Source of the DNA: Terriglobia bacterium
GTDB lineage: Bacteria; Acidobacteriota; Terriglobia; Terriglobales; Acidobacteriaceae
Direction: 5' to 3'
Assembly (NCBI GenBank): GCA_020072815.1
Contig: JAIQGE010000018.1
Coordinates: forward strand, 1 to 64,000
Length of the DNA: 64,000 nt
The position numbers were made by a program, and so were the translations under genes. Positions 51,097 to 59,711 of the stretch are shown piece by piece; within the stretch, counting starts at the first letter, position 1; each line of letters starts with the position of its first letter. The notes beneath the pieces are model-generated. The model was not told the origin of the DNA, ran no database searches, and saw only the letters and a list, made by a program, of their open reading frames with translations.

Positions 51097-51253
51097 AGAA
51101 CCACATATTCAGCTGGCGGGACGCAGAGTGTCAACCCAGTCTCACGTCAAAGTAATAATGATGCGGAATCAGTACCCATCAAGTCATTGCCGCAACCTCT
51201 CTTGCCCCACGGAGAGGTTCAATACCACCTTTGTGCGCCTGAAATGAGAATTC

Positions 51254-51281
51254 TTAATGAGCCCCTAATGCTCTCTTAAGC
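51254..51281 (+). promoter_or_regulatory. 11-bp phased TTAATC-type array 6
   Basis: TTAATG (51254), CTAATG (51265) and TTAAGC (51276), exact 11-bp phase. TAGAGT at 51296 is a possible -10. The GAGAACTC arm starts 43 nt after the last repeat start, as at arrays 2 and 4. Confidence 0.6.
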
Positions 51282-51299
51282 TTGACCCCTTAACGTAGA

Positions 51300-51703
51300 G
51301 TGCGGCAAGTCTCTTAGAGAGAACTCGCGCCTTCTTGCGTTTGTGCAGGGGGCTGGAGTTCTTCCGTTCTGGCAAAGAGCTAAACACCTCGGCATCAACG
51401 TCAACGATCATCGCTATCGTTAATGTTCTGCGGCGAGGTTTTTTGCCCTGTAGGCATTAGCCTGCAAGGGCCAGGGGAATGCGGCACAACGCGGTACGGC
51501 ACGGTTTGGCAAGAAGGTCCTATCCTCCCCCAAAGCGTCGCAGCCGCAACTGGGGTTCGGAAAGAGCGAGGGCGGCCAGGCTCCTCTCTGGGCATCACCT
51601 CGCGTACCGGACCCGGCAGGGTGCCACGATTCCCGCTTGAACTGCGCGCACGCGCGGTTCCTCCGAAGAGGCTGGCGATGTGCCCCGCCAGCCTCTTTCT
51701 TTA
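51300..51703 (+). ncRNA. Putative array-driven small RNA
   Basis: Begins just after array 6 and ends at an intrinsic terminator, with no credible frame. It carries GAGAACTC (51319) able to pair with GAGTTCTT (51356), CTTCCG (51361), GGCAAAGAGC (51371, identical to 29246), and a clean GCCCT/AGGGC hairpin with ATTA loop (about 51447-51473). I could not match it to RNase P RNA, tmRNA, SRP RNA, 6S RNA or a known riboswitch. The 5' end is inferred from the array. Confidence 0.45.
51667..51703 (+). terminator. Strong intrinsic terminator
   Basis: AGAGGCTGGCG / CGCCAGCCTCT (perfect 11-bp stem, eight-base loop) followed by TTCTTT. No protein gene ends upstream on this strand. Confidence 0.9.
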
Positions 51704-51836
51704 TCTTCAAGGACCCAACTTTCGCCAAGGCCAGCTCCCGGCGTGCGTGACCTAGACCCAATTTGGCCGTTGGACGTGGGGTTGGATGTTATCTTTGTGA
51801 TGGCGATGATTGCGCGGCGTTCGACCCCGGGAGACC

Positions 51837-53357
51837 ATGTCTATCAACGTTCTCAAAGAGCTTTTTGAGCAGCATTTCCACTTGCCGGTCGGGCAGGTGC
51901 AGCCGCTGCAGGGCCAATTGGGAGGCTCCGGACGCAACATCATCCGCCTAGCCAGCGGAGACGTGAGCGCGGTCGGCATTCTGTATGGCGTGCGCGAAGA
52001 GAACGTTGCTTTCATCGAATTCTCCAGGCATTTTCGGCGGCTGGGCTTGCCGGTGCCGGAAATCTACGCCGAAGATTTGAGCCAGGGCGCGTATCTGGAA
52101 GAGGACCTGGGTGACACCACGCTGTTTGAATTTCTCTCGAAGAACCGCGCGGGCGATATCGTCGCTCCCGCCGCGGTGGAAGCATACCGCAAGGTCCTTT
52201 CCGCGTTGCCGCGCTTTCAGATCGAAGCCGGCCGTGAACTGAACTACCAGGTGTGTTATCCGCGTGGCAGCTTTGACGCCCAGTCCATTGCCTGGGATTT
52301 GAATTATTTCAAGTATCACTTTCTTAAGCTCGCCGGAATCCCTTTCAACGAGCAGGCCCTGGAAGACGATTTTGCCAGGCTGACCGAGCTGTTGCTGAGC
52401 GCAAGAGGCGATTACTTTCTCTATCGGGATTTCCAATCACGCAACGTGATGCTTCGGGAAGGGAAGCCGTTTTTCCTGGACTATCAGGGCGGACGCAAGG
52501 GCGCGCTGCAATATGACGTCGCGTCTCTGCTCTATGACGCCAAGGCGGACCTTCCGCCCCAGTTGCGTCAGCAACTACTCGATCACTATCTGAGCGAGGT
52601 TGCTGGTTTCATCGCGATAGATCGCGAAGCTTTCATGCGGCCCTACTATGGCTACGTGTACGTCCGCATCATGCAGGCGCTGGGCGCGTATGGCTTTCGT
52701 GGCTTCTTTGAGCGCAAGTCGCATTTTCTGCAGAGCGTACCCTACGCCCTGAAAAACCTGCGCTGGCTGCTGGACCACGTGGAACTCCCCGTCGCCCTGC
52801 CCGCGCTGATGGCCGCGTTCGAAAGCATTGTGGCATCGGAACAATTACAGGAGCTGGCCGCAAAAACAGAACCTGTCAGCCCTGCTGCTTTGCAGAAAAC
52901 GCCGGGCCTACGCCGCGAAACGGAAGATCTCGTCGTGCGGATTTCCAGTTTCTCTTTTCACCAGGGTGGTCCGCCAAAGGACGAAACCGGGCATGGCGGT
53001 GGATTCGTCTTTGACGCTCGCAGTCTTCCCAATCCCGGAAGGGAAGAGCGCTTCAAAGCCCTTACCGGCAAAGACGCGCCAGTCATTGACTATCTCAGCC
53101 AACAGCAGAGCGTGGATCAGTTTCTGGACAACGTGATGTCCCTGGTGGATGCCAGCGTGACCGAGTACCAGCATCGCGGCTTCAAGAGTCTGACGGTGTC
53201 GTTCGGGTGCACCGGCGGGCAACATCGCTCGGTGTACCTGGCGGAACAATTGGCGCAGCGTTTGCGCTGCCGGCAGGGCGTAAAAGCCGTGGTGCGTCAT
53301 GTTCAACTGGAGAAGCTGGAATTTGAAAAGCCGGAACTGGGGAAGCCAGGCCGATGA
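51837..53357 (+). CDS. AmgK-like sugar kinase fused to RapZ C-terminal domain
   Basis: A 506-residue cytoplasmic protein with two parts. Residues 1-345 are an aminoglycoside-phosphotransferase-fold kinase: catalytic YRDFQSRN near 196 and metal-binding DYQGG near 214. With the MurU-like gene overlapping downstream, it fits AmgK, the anomeric N-acetylmuramate/N-acetylglucosamine kinase of cell-wall recycling. Residues about 365-498 match the C-terminal domain of RapZ (VSFGCTGGQHRSVYLAEQLA), which in E. coli binds glucosamine-6-phosphate and guides GlmZ small-RNA decay; the RapZ N-terminal ATPase is absent. The fusion could sense amino-sugar levels while recycling them; this is inference. ATG 51837 has GGGAG very close; a TTG at 51810 is the alternative start. 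Confidence 0.85.
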   Translation: MSINVLKELFEQHFHLPVGQVQPLQGQLGGSGRNIIRLASGDVSAVGILYGVREENVAFIEFSRHFRRLGLPVPEIYAEDLSQGAYLEEDLGDTTLFEFLSKNRAGDIVAPAAVEAYRKVLSALPRFQIEAGRELNYQVCYPRGSFDAQSIAWDLNYFKYHFLKLAGIPFNEQALEDDFARLTELLLSARGDYFLYRDFQSRNVMLREGKPFFLDYQGGRKGALQYDVASLLYDAKADLPPQLRQQLLDHYLSEVAGFIAIDREAFMRPYYGYVYVRIMQALGAYGFRGFFERKSHFLQSVPYALKNLRWLLDHVELPVALPALMAAFESIVASEQLQELAAKTEPVSPAALQKTPGLRRETEDLVVRISSFSFHQGGPPKDETGHGGGFVFDARSLPNPGREERFKALTGKDAPVIDYLSQQQSVDQFLDNVMSLVDASVTEYQHRGFKSLTVSFGCTGGQHRSVYLAEQLAQRLRCRQGVKAVVRHVQLEKLEFEKPELGKPGR

Positions 53358-54094
53358 AAGCCATGATTCTCGCCGCCGGGCTGGGTACGCGGTTGCGGCC
53401 GCTCACCGACCAGCGTCCCAAGGCGCTGGTGGAAGTCGGCGGCCGCACGCTGCTGGACATCACTCTCTCCCGCCTGCGCGACTCCAGGATTCGCGAAGTG
53501 ATCATCAACGTGCATCACTTTGCTGACATGGTCATCGAGTACCTCAAAGCCCATCATGACTTTGGCATGCGGATTGAAATCTCCCGCGAAGACGACCTGC
53601 TCGATACCGGCGGCGGCTTGAAGAAAGCCGCTTGGTTTTTCATCGAAGGTCCCCGCGGAAGCGACGCGCCCTTCATCGTGCACAACGTGGATGTCGTCAG
53701 CACCATTGACCTAGTGCGTCTGGCGGAATTTCACGCGCAGCAACGGGCGTTGGCGACGCTGGCCGTCCAGGAACGCGAGACCTCGCGTTACTTGCTCTTC
53801 GATGAGCTTGGACTCTGTGGCCGCCGAGCGGGCCGCGACCAGGAACCCGAAATGATTCGGGCTGCGGCGAATCCGCAAGCGCTGGCGTTCACCGGCATCC
53901 ACGTGATCTCTCCGCGTCTTCTGTCCATGATGGACGAGCGAGGCGCGTTCTCCATCATTCCCGCGTATTTGCGTATGGCAGGCCAGGGAGAAAAGGTCGT
54001 CGCGTTTCGCGCGGACGAATATTATTGGCGCGATCTGGGCAGACCAGAGAATGTGGCGCTGGCCGAACAGGAAATGAAGCAAAAACTTCTATGA
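53354..54094 (+). CDS. MurU-like sugar-1-phosphate nucleotidyltransferase
   Basis: A 246-residue nucleotidyltransferase. The N-terminal AMILAAGLGTRLRPLTDQRPK (first residues) is the nucleotide-binding signature, followed by the metal-binding Asp in VHNVDVVS (about 112) and YYWRDLGRPENVALAE near the C terminus. The size and the DTGGGLKKA motif fit MurU (N-acetylmuramate 1-phosphate uridylyltransferase) and short RmlA-like enzymes. Its ATG overlaps the stop of the AmgK-like gene by four bases, so the two steps (kinase, then uridylyl transfer) are translationally coupled, as in the known AmgK-MurU salvage route to UDP-MurNAc. Sugar specificity cannot be proven from sequence. Confidence 0.88.
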   Translation: MKAMILAAGLGTRLRPLTDQRPKALVEVGGRTLLDITLSRLRDSRIREVIINVHHFADMVIEYLKAHHDFGMRIEISREDDLLDTGGGLKKAAWFFIEGPRGSDAPFIVHNVDVVSTIDLVRLAEFHAQQRALATLAVQERETSRYLLFDELGLCGRRAGRDQEPEMIRAAANPQALAFTGIHVISPRLLSMMDERGAFSIIPAYLRMAGQGEKVVAFRADEYYWRDLGRPENVALAEQEMKQKLL

Positions 54095-54143
54095 ACCAGG
54101 CGCGAGCGTACTCCTGGCACGCGCGCGGTATATTATCTCCACC

Positions 54144-55388
54144 ATGGCAGAGTTCCCCATAGACCAGGTTCGCGCTGCGTTCCCCGCGCTGCAAGAAGAC
54201 TTCATCTTCTTTGATAATGCGGCGGGCGCGCAGTCACCCCAGACCGTACTCAACGCCGTGGCCAATCATCTTCTGCATCGCAATGTTCAACGGGGCGGCC
54301 GCTACCGGCAGTCGCGGGAGGTGGACGAAGCCATCGCGCAGGCCCGCGCCAGCGTCGCTCTGCTGGTGAACGCCCGCCATCCCGACGAAATTTCCTTCGG
54401 TATGAACGCCACCTCGTTCATGCGGCTCATCAGCATCGCCATTGGTCAGTCTCTGACAGATCGCCGTGAAGTCATCGTGACCGACCTTGACCACGAAGCC
54501 AACATCGCCGTCTGGCTGGCACTAGAGCGCGAAGGCGCCAAGATCCTATGGTGGCATTTCAGAGATGATGGCCGCTTGCATCCTGAAGACCTGGAGCAGT
54601 TGCTCTCGCCGCGAACGCGCATCGTGGCTTGCACGCTGGCTTCGAACGCTATTGGGTCCATCCTTAATATTGCTGAGGTCTCCAACTGCGCTCATGCTGC
54701 CGGAGCCGAAGTTTTCGTGGACGCCGTGCATTATGGCCCGCACGGGACCATGGATGTTCAAGCCTTCGATTGCGATTACCTGGTGTGCTCCGGTTATAAG
54801 ATCTTTTCTCCCCACATGGGATTTCTTTGGGGACGCCGCGAAACGCTCAATGCTCTGCCCACCTTCCGTGAAGATTTTGTGCCTGACACCACTCCCGCCA
54901 AGCTGGAGATTGGCACGTACATCTATGAAAACGTCGCCGGCATGGATGCCGCGGTGCGCTACCTGGAAGATCTTGGACGCCTCATCAACCCCGCCGCAAC
55001 TTCCCGGCGCGCCGCGCTGGTCGCTTGCACTGAGGCCATCCGCGACTACGAGGCGCAACTCTCGCGTGCCATGCTGGACGCGCTGGCGAGTGTGAAGGCG
55101 ACCGTGTATGGCGTTACCGCGAATGACCGGATATCGTACCGGACGCCGACGCTGTGCTTTAATCTTCCCGGCATTTCACCGGACAAAGTCACTGAAAAGC
55201 TGGCGTTGCAGAATATCGGCGTGCGCGATGGCCACATGTATTCGCCGCGGCTGATGAAGCGCTTGGGGCTTACCAAAGAGAGTGGCGCAGTCAGAGCGTC
55301 GCTGGTGCACTACAACACGCTGGAAGAGGTGCGCAGATTCGGCAGCGCGCTGGACCAAATCAATCGCGGACGTGTTGGCAAATCATGA
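54144..55388 (+). CDS. Cysteine desulfurase-like aminotransferase class V protein
   Basis: A 414-residue PLP enzyme of fold type I. Visible are FFDNAAGAQSPQTVLNAV at the N terminus, VDAVHYGPHG, and SGYKIFSPHMGF near residue 214 with the PLP-binding Lys. It belongs to the VC1184-type (TIGR01976-like) 'cysteine desulfurase-like' group. The loop that in SufS/IscS holds the catalytic Cys reads RDGHMYSPRLM (about 360) with no Cys, so classical desulfurase activity is doubtful; a lyase or other PLP reaction is more likely. A TATATT hexamer about 15 bases upstream may be part of its promoter. Its stop overlaps the permease start (ATGA), making it the first gene of a coupled three-gene operon. Confidence 0.85.
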   Translation: MAEFPIDQVRAAFPALQEDFIFFDNAAGAQSPQTVLNAVANHLLHRNVQRGGRYRQSREVDEAIAQARASVALLVNARHPDEISFGMNATSFMRLISIAIGQSLTDRREVIVTDLDHEANIAVWLALEREGAKILWWHFRDDGRLHPEDLEQLLSPRTRIVACTLASNAIGSILNIAEVSNCAHAAGAEVFVDAVHYGPHGTMDVQAFDCDYLVCSGYKIFSPHMGFLWGRRETLNALPTFREDFVPDTTPAKLEIGTYIYENVAGMDAAVRYLEDLGRLINPAATSRRAALVACTEAIRDYEAQLSRAMLDALASVKATVYGVTANDRISYRTPTLCFNLPGISPDKVTEKLALQNIGVRDGHMYSPRLMKRLGLTKESGAVRASLVHYNTLEEVRRFGSALDQINRGRVGKS

Positions 55389-56827
55389 CCGATCCCGAGC
55401 GCTCCCAACCCATCGCCGCTGCCGGACTTGTTGAGCCACTTCCGGCGACCGAACCCGAAGGCCTCCACCGCCGGCTGGGCCAACGGCAGCTCGCCATGAT
55501 GGCCATTGGCGGCGCCATCGGCGTTGGTTTGTTTCTGGGAAGCAGCGTCACTATTCGCCTCGCCGGGCCCGCCGTCATTCTCTCTTACATTCTGGGCGCA
55601 GGCATCGCGCTGATCATGTCCTATGCGCTGACGGAGATGGCGGTTGTCCATCCGGTGGCCGGCGCATTCGGAGTTTACGCGGAGAAATACCTCAATCCCT
55701 GGGCGGGGTTCTCCGTCCGCGCCACCTACGGCGTCGCGCAGATCATTGCCATTGGCGCCGAGGTCACCGCCGCCGGCATCTACATTTCTTTTTGGTTCCC
55801 GCATGTGCCGCAATGGATCTGGGTGGTGTTGGTTTCAGCCGCCCTGGTGGCGCTCAATGCCATGCAGGTGAACCGCCTGGGTGAGTTTGAATACTGGTTT
55901 GCCATGATCAAAGTGGCGGCCATCCTGGCTTTCATCATCGTAGGGCTGGCGTTGATTTTTGGTTTTGGCGTTGGCCAAGGACGCCATGCGCTTGGCCTGG
56001 CCAATTTGACGCAGCACGGCGGGTTCTTGCCGAATGGATGGAAGGGGGTTTGGCTCTCGCTCACCATCACCGTCACCAGTTATATGGGCGTGGAAATCAT
56101 CGCGGTCACCGCGGGCGAAGCCGAGCGTCCGGAAGTTACGATTCCGCGCGCCATGCGGAACATTGTTTACCGGCTCATTGGGTTCTACGTCCTGGCGATT
56201 GCCATCATGGTGACGATGGTCCCCTGGAACCAGACCGGCGGGTCGTCCGCCCTTTCCGGCAGTCCATTTGTGACCGCGTTTGCCGCGGCGCGCATACCCT
56301 TTGCTGCCGCCATTATGAACTTTGTGGTGCTCACGGCCGCCCTCTCCAGCGTGAACACCAACCTTTATTTGGCGACGCGCATGCTTTTCTCTCTTGGCCG
56401 CGAGGGCTATGCCCCGGCATGGATGAAGATGGGCAAGGTAAGCAGCAACGGAGTACCGCATCGCGCGCTGCTGGCTTCAACCGCGGGAATCATCATGGCT
56501 ATCGTGCTTGCGCTCAAAGCGCCTAAAAACGCATTCCTTATTCTCTATGGGGTCGCCGTGGCGGGAATGCTTTTTGTCTGGCTGGTGATTCTCAACACAC
56601 ATTTGCGTTTTCGCAAGGCGCTCAGCCCTGAACGTCTATCAAATTTGCCGATGCGTCTGCGTGCCCATCCATTCTTCACCGTTCTCGGAATTTTGTTGCT
56701 CCTCGCTATCGCCGCTACAACTTTTTTTGTTGACGGCATGCAATGGTCCGTACCGCAGTTTTTGGTTTTCCTCGCGATCATCTCGCTTTCATACCTACGC
56801 AGCCGGCGCGCGGGGAACGCGAGATGA
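55385..56827 (+). CDS. APC-family amino acid permease
   Basis: A 480-residue inner-membrane protein with about 12 hydrophobic helices. The first helix motif MAIGGAIGVGLFLGSS and the later SYMGVEIIAVTAGEAERPEVTIPRAM are typical of the amino acid-polyamine-organocation superfamily (AAT-type). It should import an amino acid or amine by proton coupling; the substrate is not predictable. It is coupled by four-base overlaps to both neighbours, suggesting uptake of the compound that the upstream PLP enzyme and downstream FAD oxidase act on. Confidence 0.9.
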   Translation: MTDPERSQPIAAAGLVEPLPATEPEGLHRRLGQRQLAMMAIGGAIGVGLFLGSSVTIRLAGPAVILSYILGAGIALIMSYALTEMAVVHPVAGAFGVYAEKYLNPWAGFSVRATYGVAQIIAIGAEVTAAGIYISFWFPHVPQWIWVVLVSAALVALNAMQVNRLGEFEYWFAMIKVAAILAFIIVGLALIFGFGVGQGRHALGLANLTQHGGFLPNGWKGVWLSLTITVTSYMGVEIIAVTAGEAERPEVTIPRAMRNIVYRLIGFYVLAIAIMVTMVPWNQTGGSSALSGSPFVTAFAAARIPFAAAIMNFVVLTAALSSVNTNLYLATRMLFSLGREGYAPAWMKMGKVSSNGVPHRALLASTAGIIMAIVLALKAPKNAFLILYGVAVAGMLFVWLVILNTHLRFRKALSPERLSNLPMRLRAHPFFTVLGILLLLAIAATTFFVDGMQWSVPQFLVFLAIISLSYLRSRRAGNAR

Positions 56828-58224
56828 TCGAAGCCAGCGAAGAACTCTACTCTTCGCTTCGCCGGAAATTCAAAGGTGTCTTGCTGCGTCCCGCCGACAG
56901 CGGTTACGACGACGCGCGTCTCATTTGGAACGGCATGTTTCATCGCACGCCAGGTTTGATAGCCCGTTGTGTAGACGCCAGCGATGTGCAAAGCGCGATC
57001 CGGGCCGCGTCTGACGTCGGAATTCTTACCGCCGTCCGTTGCGGCGGTCACAGCCTTGCCGGCTTCAGCACGTGCGAAGACGGCTTGGTCATTGACCTGG
57101 CGAAGTTGCGCCAGGTTACGGTTGATCCCGAAGCGCGTCGGGCGCGCTTCACCGGCGGCTGTCTGCTGGGATCGGTTGATGTCGCAACACAAAAAGCAGG
57201 ACTGGTGTTTCCCTCCGGCGTGGTCTCTCATACCGGCGCTGCTGGACTGGTTCTGGGCGGAGGGACGGGCTGGCTCACCCGGCGATTCGGATTGTCATGC
57301 GATAACGTTGAAGGATTCACTCTGGTGACTGCAGATAGTTCCATCGTTCGCGCGAATGCAAAAGAGAATGCAGACTTGTTCTGGGCGCTGCGTGGAGGCG
57401 GCGGGAACTTCGGTGTGGTGACAGAGTTTGAAGTGAAGCTGCATCCCCTCACGTCAGTGGTGCTGGCTGAAGGACTGACCCCCGAAGCCGGCATTCGTCC
57501 GCTGCTGGAAGACTGGCGCGATTTCATGGCCGAGGCCCCGTTCGACTTAAAGTGGAACATCAACCTTCGTCTAGCGACGCAAACAAACAAGGTGCCTGCG
57601 CAGCTTCGCGGACGGCCCGTCGCCAGCAATTCTTTGATCTGGTCCGGCGAGCCCGAAGCTGGGCGCAAGTATTTGCAACGCGCACTTTCCCTGTGCAGCA
57701 AGGATTCCGTGAGCAGCAAGGCTGTGTCTTTCCTGGATCTGCAGACCATGGCGGATGCCGATTTCCCGCATGGCCGGCGCTATTACACGAAATCCGGTTA
57801 CTTCACTTATCTTGACGACAACAGTATTGATCTCCTGGTGGCCGCCGTCGCCTCGATTCCTTCGCCTGAAACCATGATTGAGCTTGCTTATCTGGGCGGC
57901 GCTGCGGCGCAGGTCGGCGCGCAAGAGACTGCGTTCGGTGATCGCAGCGCGCCGTTCGTGATGACCGTGCTGGCGAACTGGCAGGACGCGTCCGATGACG
58001 CTGCGCATATTTCCTGGGTCCGCGGATTGTTCCAGCAACTCCGGCCGGCAATGAAGCCGGGCGTTTACGTAAATTTCATGAGTGGCGACGAGCAGGACCG
58101 CGTGCCTGAGGCTTATCACGAGCGCTGGGACCGCATGGTCGCGGTCAAATCGCACTACGACCCCAACAACTTCTTCCGGCTGAATCAGAATGTTCCGCCG
58201 CGGAAAGTCGCGGAGAAGAGCTGA
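56824..58224 (+). CDS. FAD-binding (berberine-bridge-type) oxidoreductase
   Basis: A 466-residue flavoprotein of the VAO/PCMH superfamily. The PP-loop-type segment AVRCGGHSLAG (about 69-79) supplies the His for 8-alpha linkage of FAD; GVVSHTGAAGLVLGGGTGW (about 131-149) is the second FAD segment, where bicovalent members have a Cys that is missing here, so FAD is probably linked only once. The C-terminal BBE motif YDPNNFFRLNQNVPP closes the family pattern. It oxidises an alcohol, amine or sugar of unknown identity. ATG 56824 overlaps the permease stop. No signal peptide is seen. Confidence 0.9.
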   Translation: MIEASEELYSSLRRKFKGVLLRPADSGYDDARLIWNGMFHRTPGLIARCVDASDVQSAIRAASDVGILTAVRCGGHSLAGFSTCEDGLVIDLAKLRQVTVDPEARRARFTGGCLLGSVDVATQKAGLVFPSGVVSHTGAAGLVLGGGTGWLTRRFGLSCDNVEGFTLVTADSSIVRANAKENADLFWALRGGGGNFGVVTEFEVKLHPLTSVVLAEGLTPEAGIRPLLEDWRDFMAEAPFDLKWNINLRLATQTNKVPAQLRGRPVASNSLIWSGEPEAGRKYLQRALSLCSKDSVSSKAVSFLDLQTMADADFPHGRRYYTKSGYFTYLDDNSIDLLVAAVASIPSPETMIELAYLGGAAAQVGAQETAFGDRSAPFVMTVLANWQDASDDAAHISWVRGLFQQLRPAMKPGVYVNFMSGDEQDRVPEAYHERWDRMVAVKSHYDPNNFFRLNQNVPPRKVAEKS

Positions 58225-58306
58225 CGCTGAGGTGCACTGTGCTCACTCGAAACACGCTTCATTGATAAAGAGAGTTAGCGCCGGTTCGCATTTACAGCCA
58301 TGCGCC

Positions 58307-59704
58307 TTACTGCTCCCATCCGCCACCGAGAGACCGGTAGAGCTGGACAAACGAATTCAGTTCGTTCAATTGCGCCTGGGCCAGATTGAGCTCGGCAGAG
58401 AAGTAGTTCGTCTGGCTGGTCAGCACTTCCAGATAGCTGGCCGTCCCGCCTTTGTAGCGGATATCGGAAAGACGCGCGGCATCTTCCGCCGCACGGGTCA
58501 GTAGTTCCTGCTGTCGCCGGAATTCCTGGTTCTTTTGGTACGCGATCAGCGAATCAGAAACATCGCGAAACGCCTGCTGAATGGTCTGCCGGTACTCCAG
58601 CAACGCTTCTTCCTTCTGCGCCTCTGCAAGTTTCACGCCGGAGCGGAGCCGTCCGGCGATAAAGATAGGTTGCACCAAGCCAGCTCCCAGACTGAAGAAA
58701 CCCGCTGCGCCGCTGAACAGGCTGGAGAGTGCAGGACTCTGGTAGCCGCCGTCTCCGGTCAGCGAAATTTGCGGAAAGTAAGCGGCTTTGGCGACGCCGA
58801 TCTGCGCGTTGAAAGCTACCAACCGCTGCTCCGCCTGGCGGATGTCCGGCCGGCGTTCCAGGAGCGAGGACGGCAATCCGGCGGGGACCTGGGGCGCGTG
58901 CGGTTGCTCCGTCAACTTCAGCCCTCGCTGGATTGTGCCGGGATTCTGCCCCAGCAACGTGCTCAGGAAATTCTCCTGCTGCGCAATGCGCCGTTGCAGG
59001 TCAGGCACTTGTTCGGCGGCGGTGTAGACAAGCTGCTCCGCCTGTCGCACGTCCAGCATGGACGTGGCGCCGTGGTCGGCGAGCAACTGCGTCAGTTTGA
59101 CCGAGTCCCGCCGCGAAACCAGCGTGCGCTGTGAGATTTCCAGTTCAAGATCGAGTTCCCGCAGCTGAAAATACGCAGTGGCCACGTTGCTGACCAGCGT
59201 GCTGATCACCTGCCGCCGCGCCCACTCGCTGGCCAGCATGTTGGCCCGCGCAGCTTCGGTGGCGCGCCGGAACTTGCCCCAGAAATCAAGCTCCCAGGCC
59301 GCTGCCACGCTCAAGGAGGTCGCACTGCCGTTGGTCGCCGACGGTTGGGCGGGCTGTGCCGCGTTGCGCTGAACTTTGCTGCCTGCTTCGGCAACTACCT
59401 CGGGAAACTGGTTCGATCGGGTAATCCCCAGCTGCGCTTGCGCTTGAAGAATGCGCGTCGCCGCGATGCGCACGTCGTAGTTCTGAGCGATGGCGGTCCG
59501 TATCAGTTGTTGCAACTGCGGGTCCTGAAAAAGCTCTGCCCATTTCTGGTCCGCGAGTGACGCAGTTTCCGCCTTCGCGGGATTCTCCTGCTCAATCCCC
59601 CGGTGCGCGACGGGAACATCAACCGCCGGGCGTTTGTAACGCGGCCCCACCGTGCAACCGGCAATGGCGAAGGACAAAAGTGCGACGACGGCAATTCTCT
59701 TCAT
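58307..59704 (-). CDS. RND efflux outer-membrane channel lipoprotein (OprM/NodT type)
   Basis: A 465-residue outer-membrane factor. The signal VVALLSFAIAGC has a lipobox, followed by TVGPRYKRP, the classic N terminus of the OprM/NodT family. Two OEP-type helical-barrel repeats follow (SVAAAWELDFWGKFRRATEAAR; SLGAGLVQPIFIAGRLRSGVKLAEAQKEEALLEY). TolC-like trimer forming the exit duct. ATG 59704 has AGGAA close upstream; a start at 59719, overlapping the permease stop, is possible. Last gene of the RND operon. It converges with the FAD oxidase across an 82-bp gap. Confidence 0.94.
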   Translation of the reverse strand: MKRIAVVALLSFAIAGCTVGPRYKRPAVDVPVAHRGIEQENPAKAETASLADQKWAELFQDPQLQQLIRTAIAQNYDVRIAATRILQAQAQLGITRSNQFPEVVAEAGSKVQRNAAQPAQPSATNGSATSLSVAAAWELDFWGKFRRATEAARANMLASEWARRQVISTLVSNVATAYFQLRELDLELEISQRTLVSRRDSVKLTQLLADHGATSMLDVRQAEQLVYTAAEQVPDLQRRIAQQENFLSTLLGQNPGTIQRGLKLTEQPHAPQVPAGLPSSLLERRPDIRQAEQRLVAFNAQIGVAKAAYFPQISLTGDGGYQSPALSSLFSGAAGFFSLGAGLVQPIFIAGRLRSGVKLAEAQKEEALLEYRQTIQQAFRDVSDSLIAYQKNQEFRRQQELLTRAAEDAARLSDIRYKGGTASYLEVLTSQTNYFSAELNLAQAQLNELNSFVQLYRSLGGGWEQ

Positions 59705-59711
59705 TTCGTTC

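Larger units (their letters stand above)
51097..51836. other. 740-bp region without a supported protein gene
   Basis: Holds array 6 (51254-51281), a hairpin-rich stretch, and a strong terminator (51667-51703). Open frames on either strand lack similarity, and the plus-strand ones read through the terminator. Best read as a small RNA locus followed by the promoter of the AmgK-like gene. Confidence 0.6.

Noticed and set aside
51300-51703. RNase P RNA, tmRNA, SRP RNA or 6S RNA
   Set aside because: The conserved cores (GAGGAAAGTCC for RNase P, the tRNA-like end of tmRNA, GTCCGGAAGGAAGCAGCC for SRP) are not present; no convincing 6S fold could be drawn by eye.
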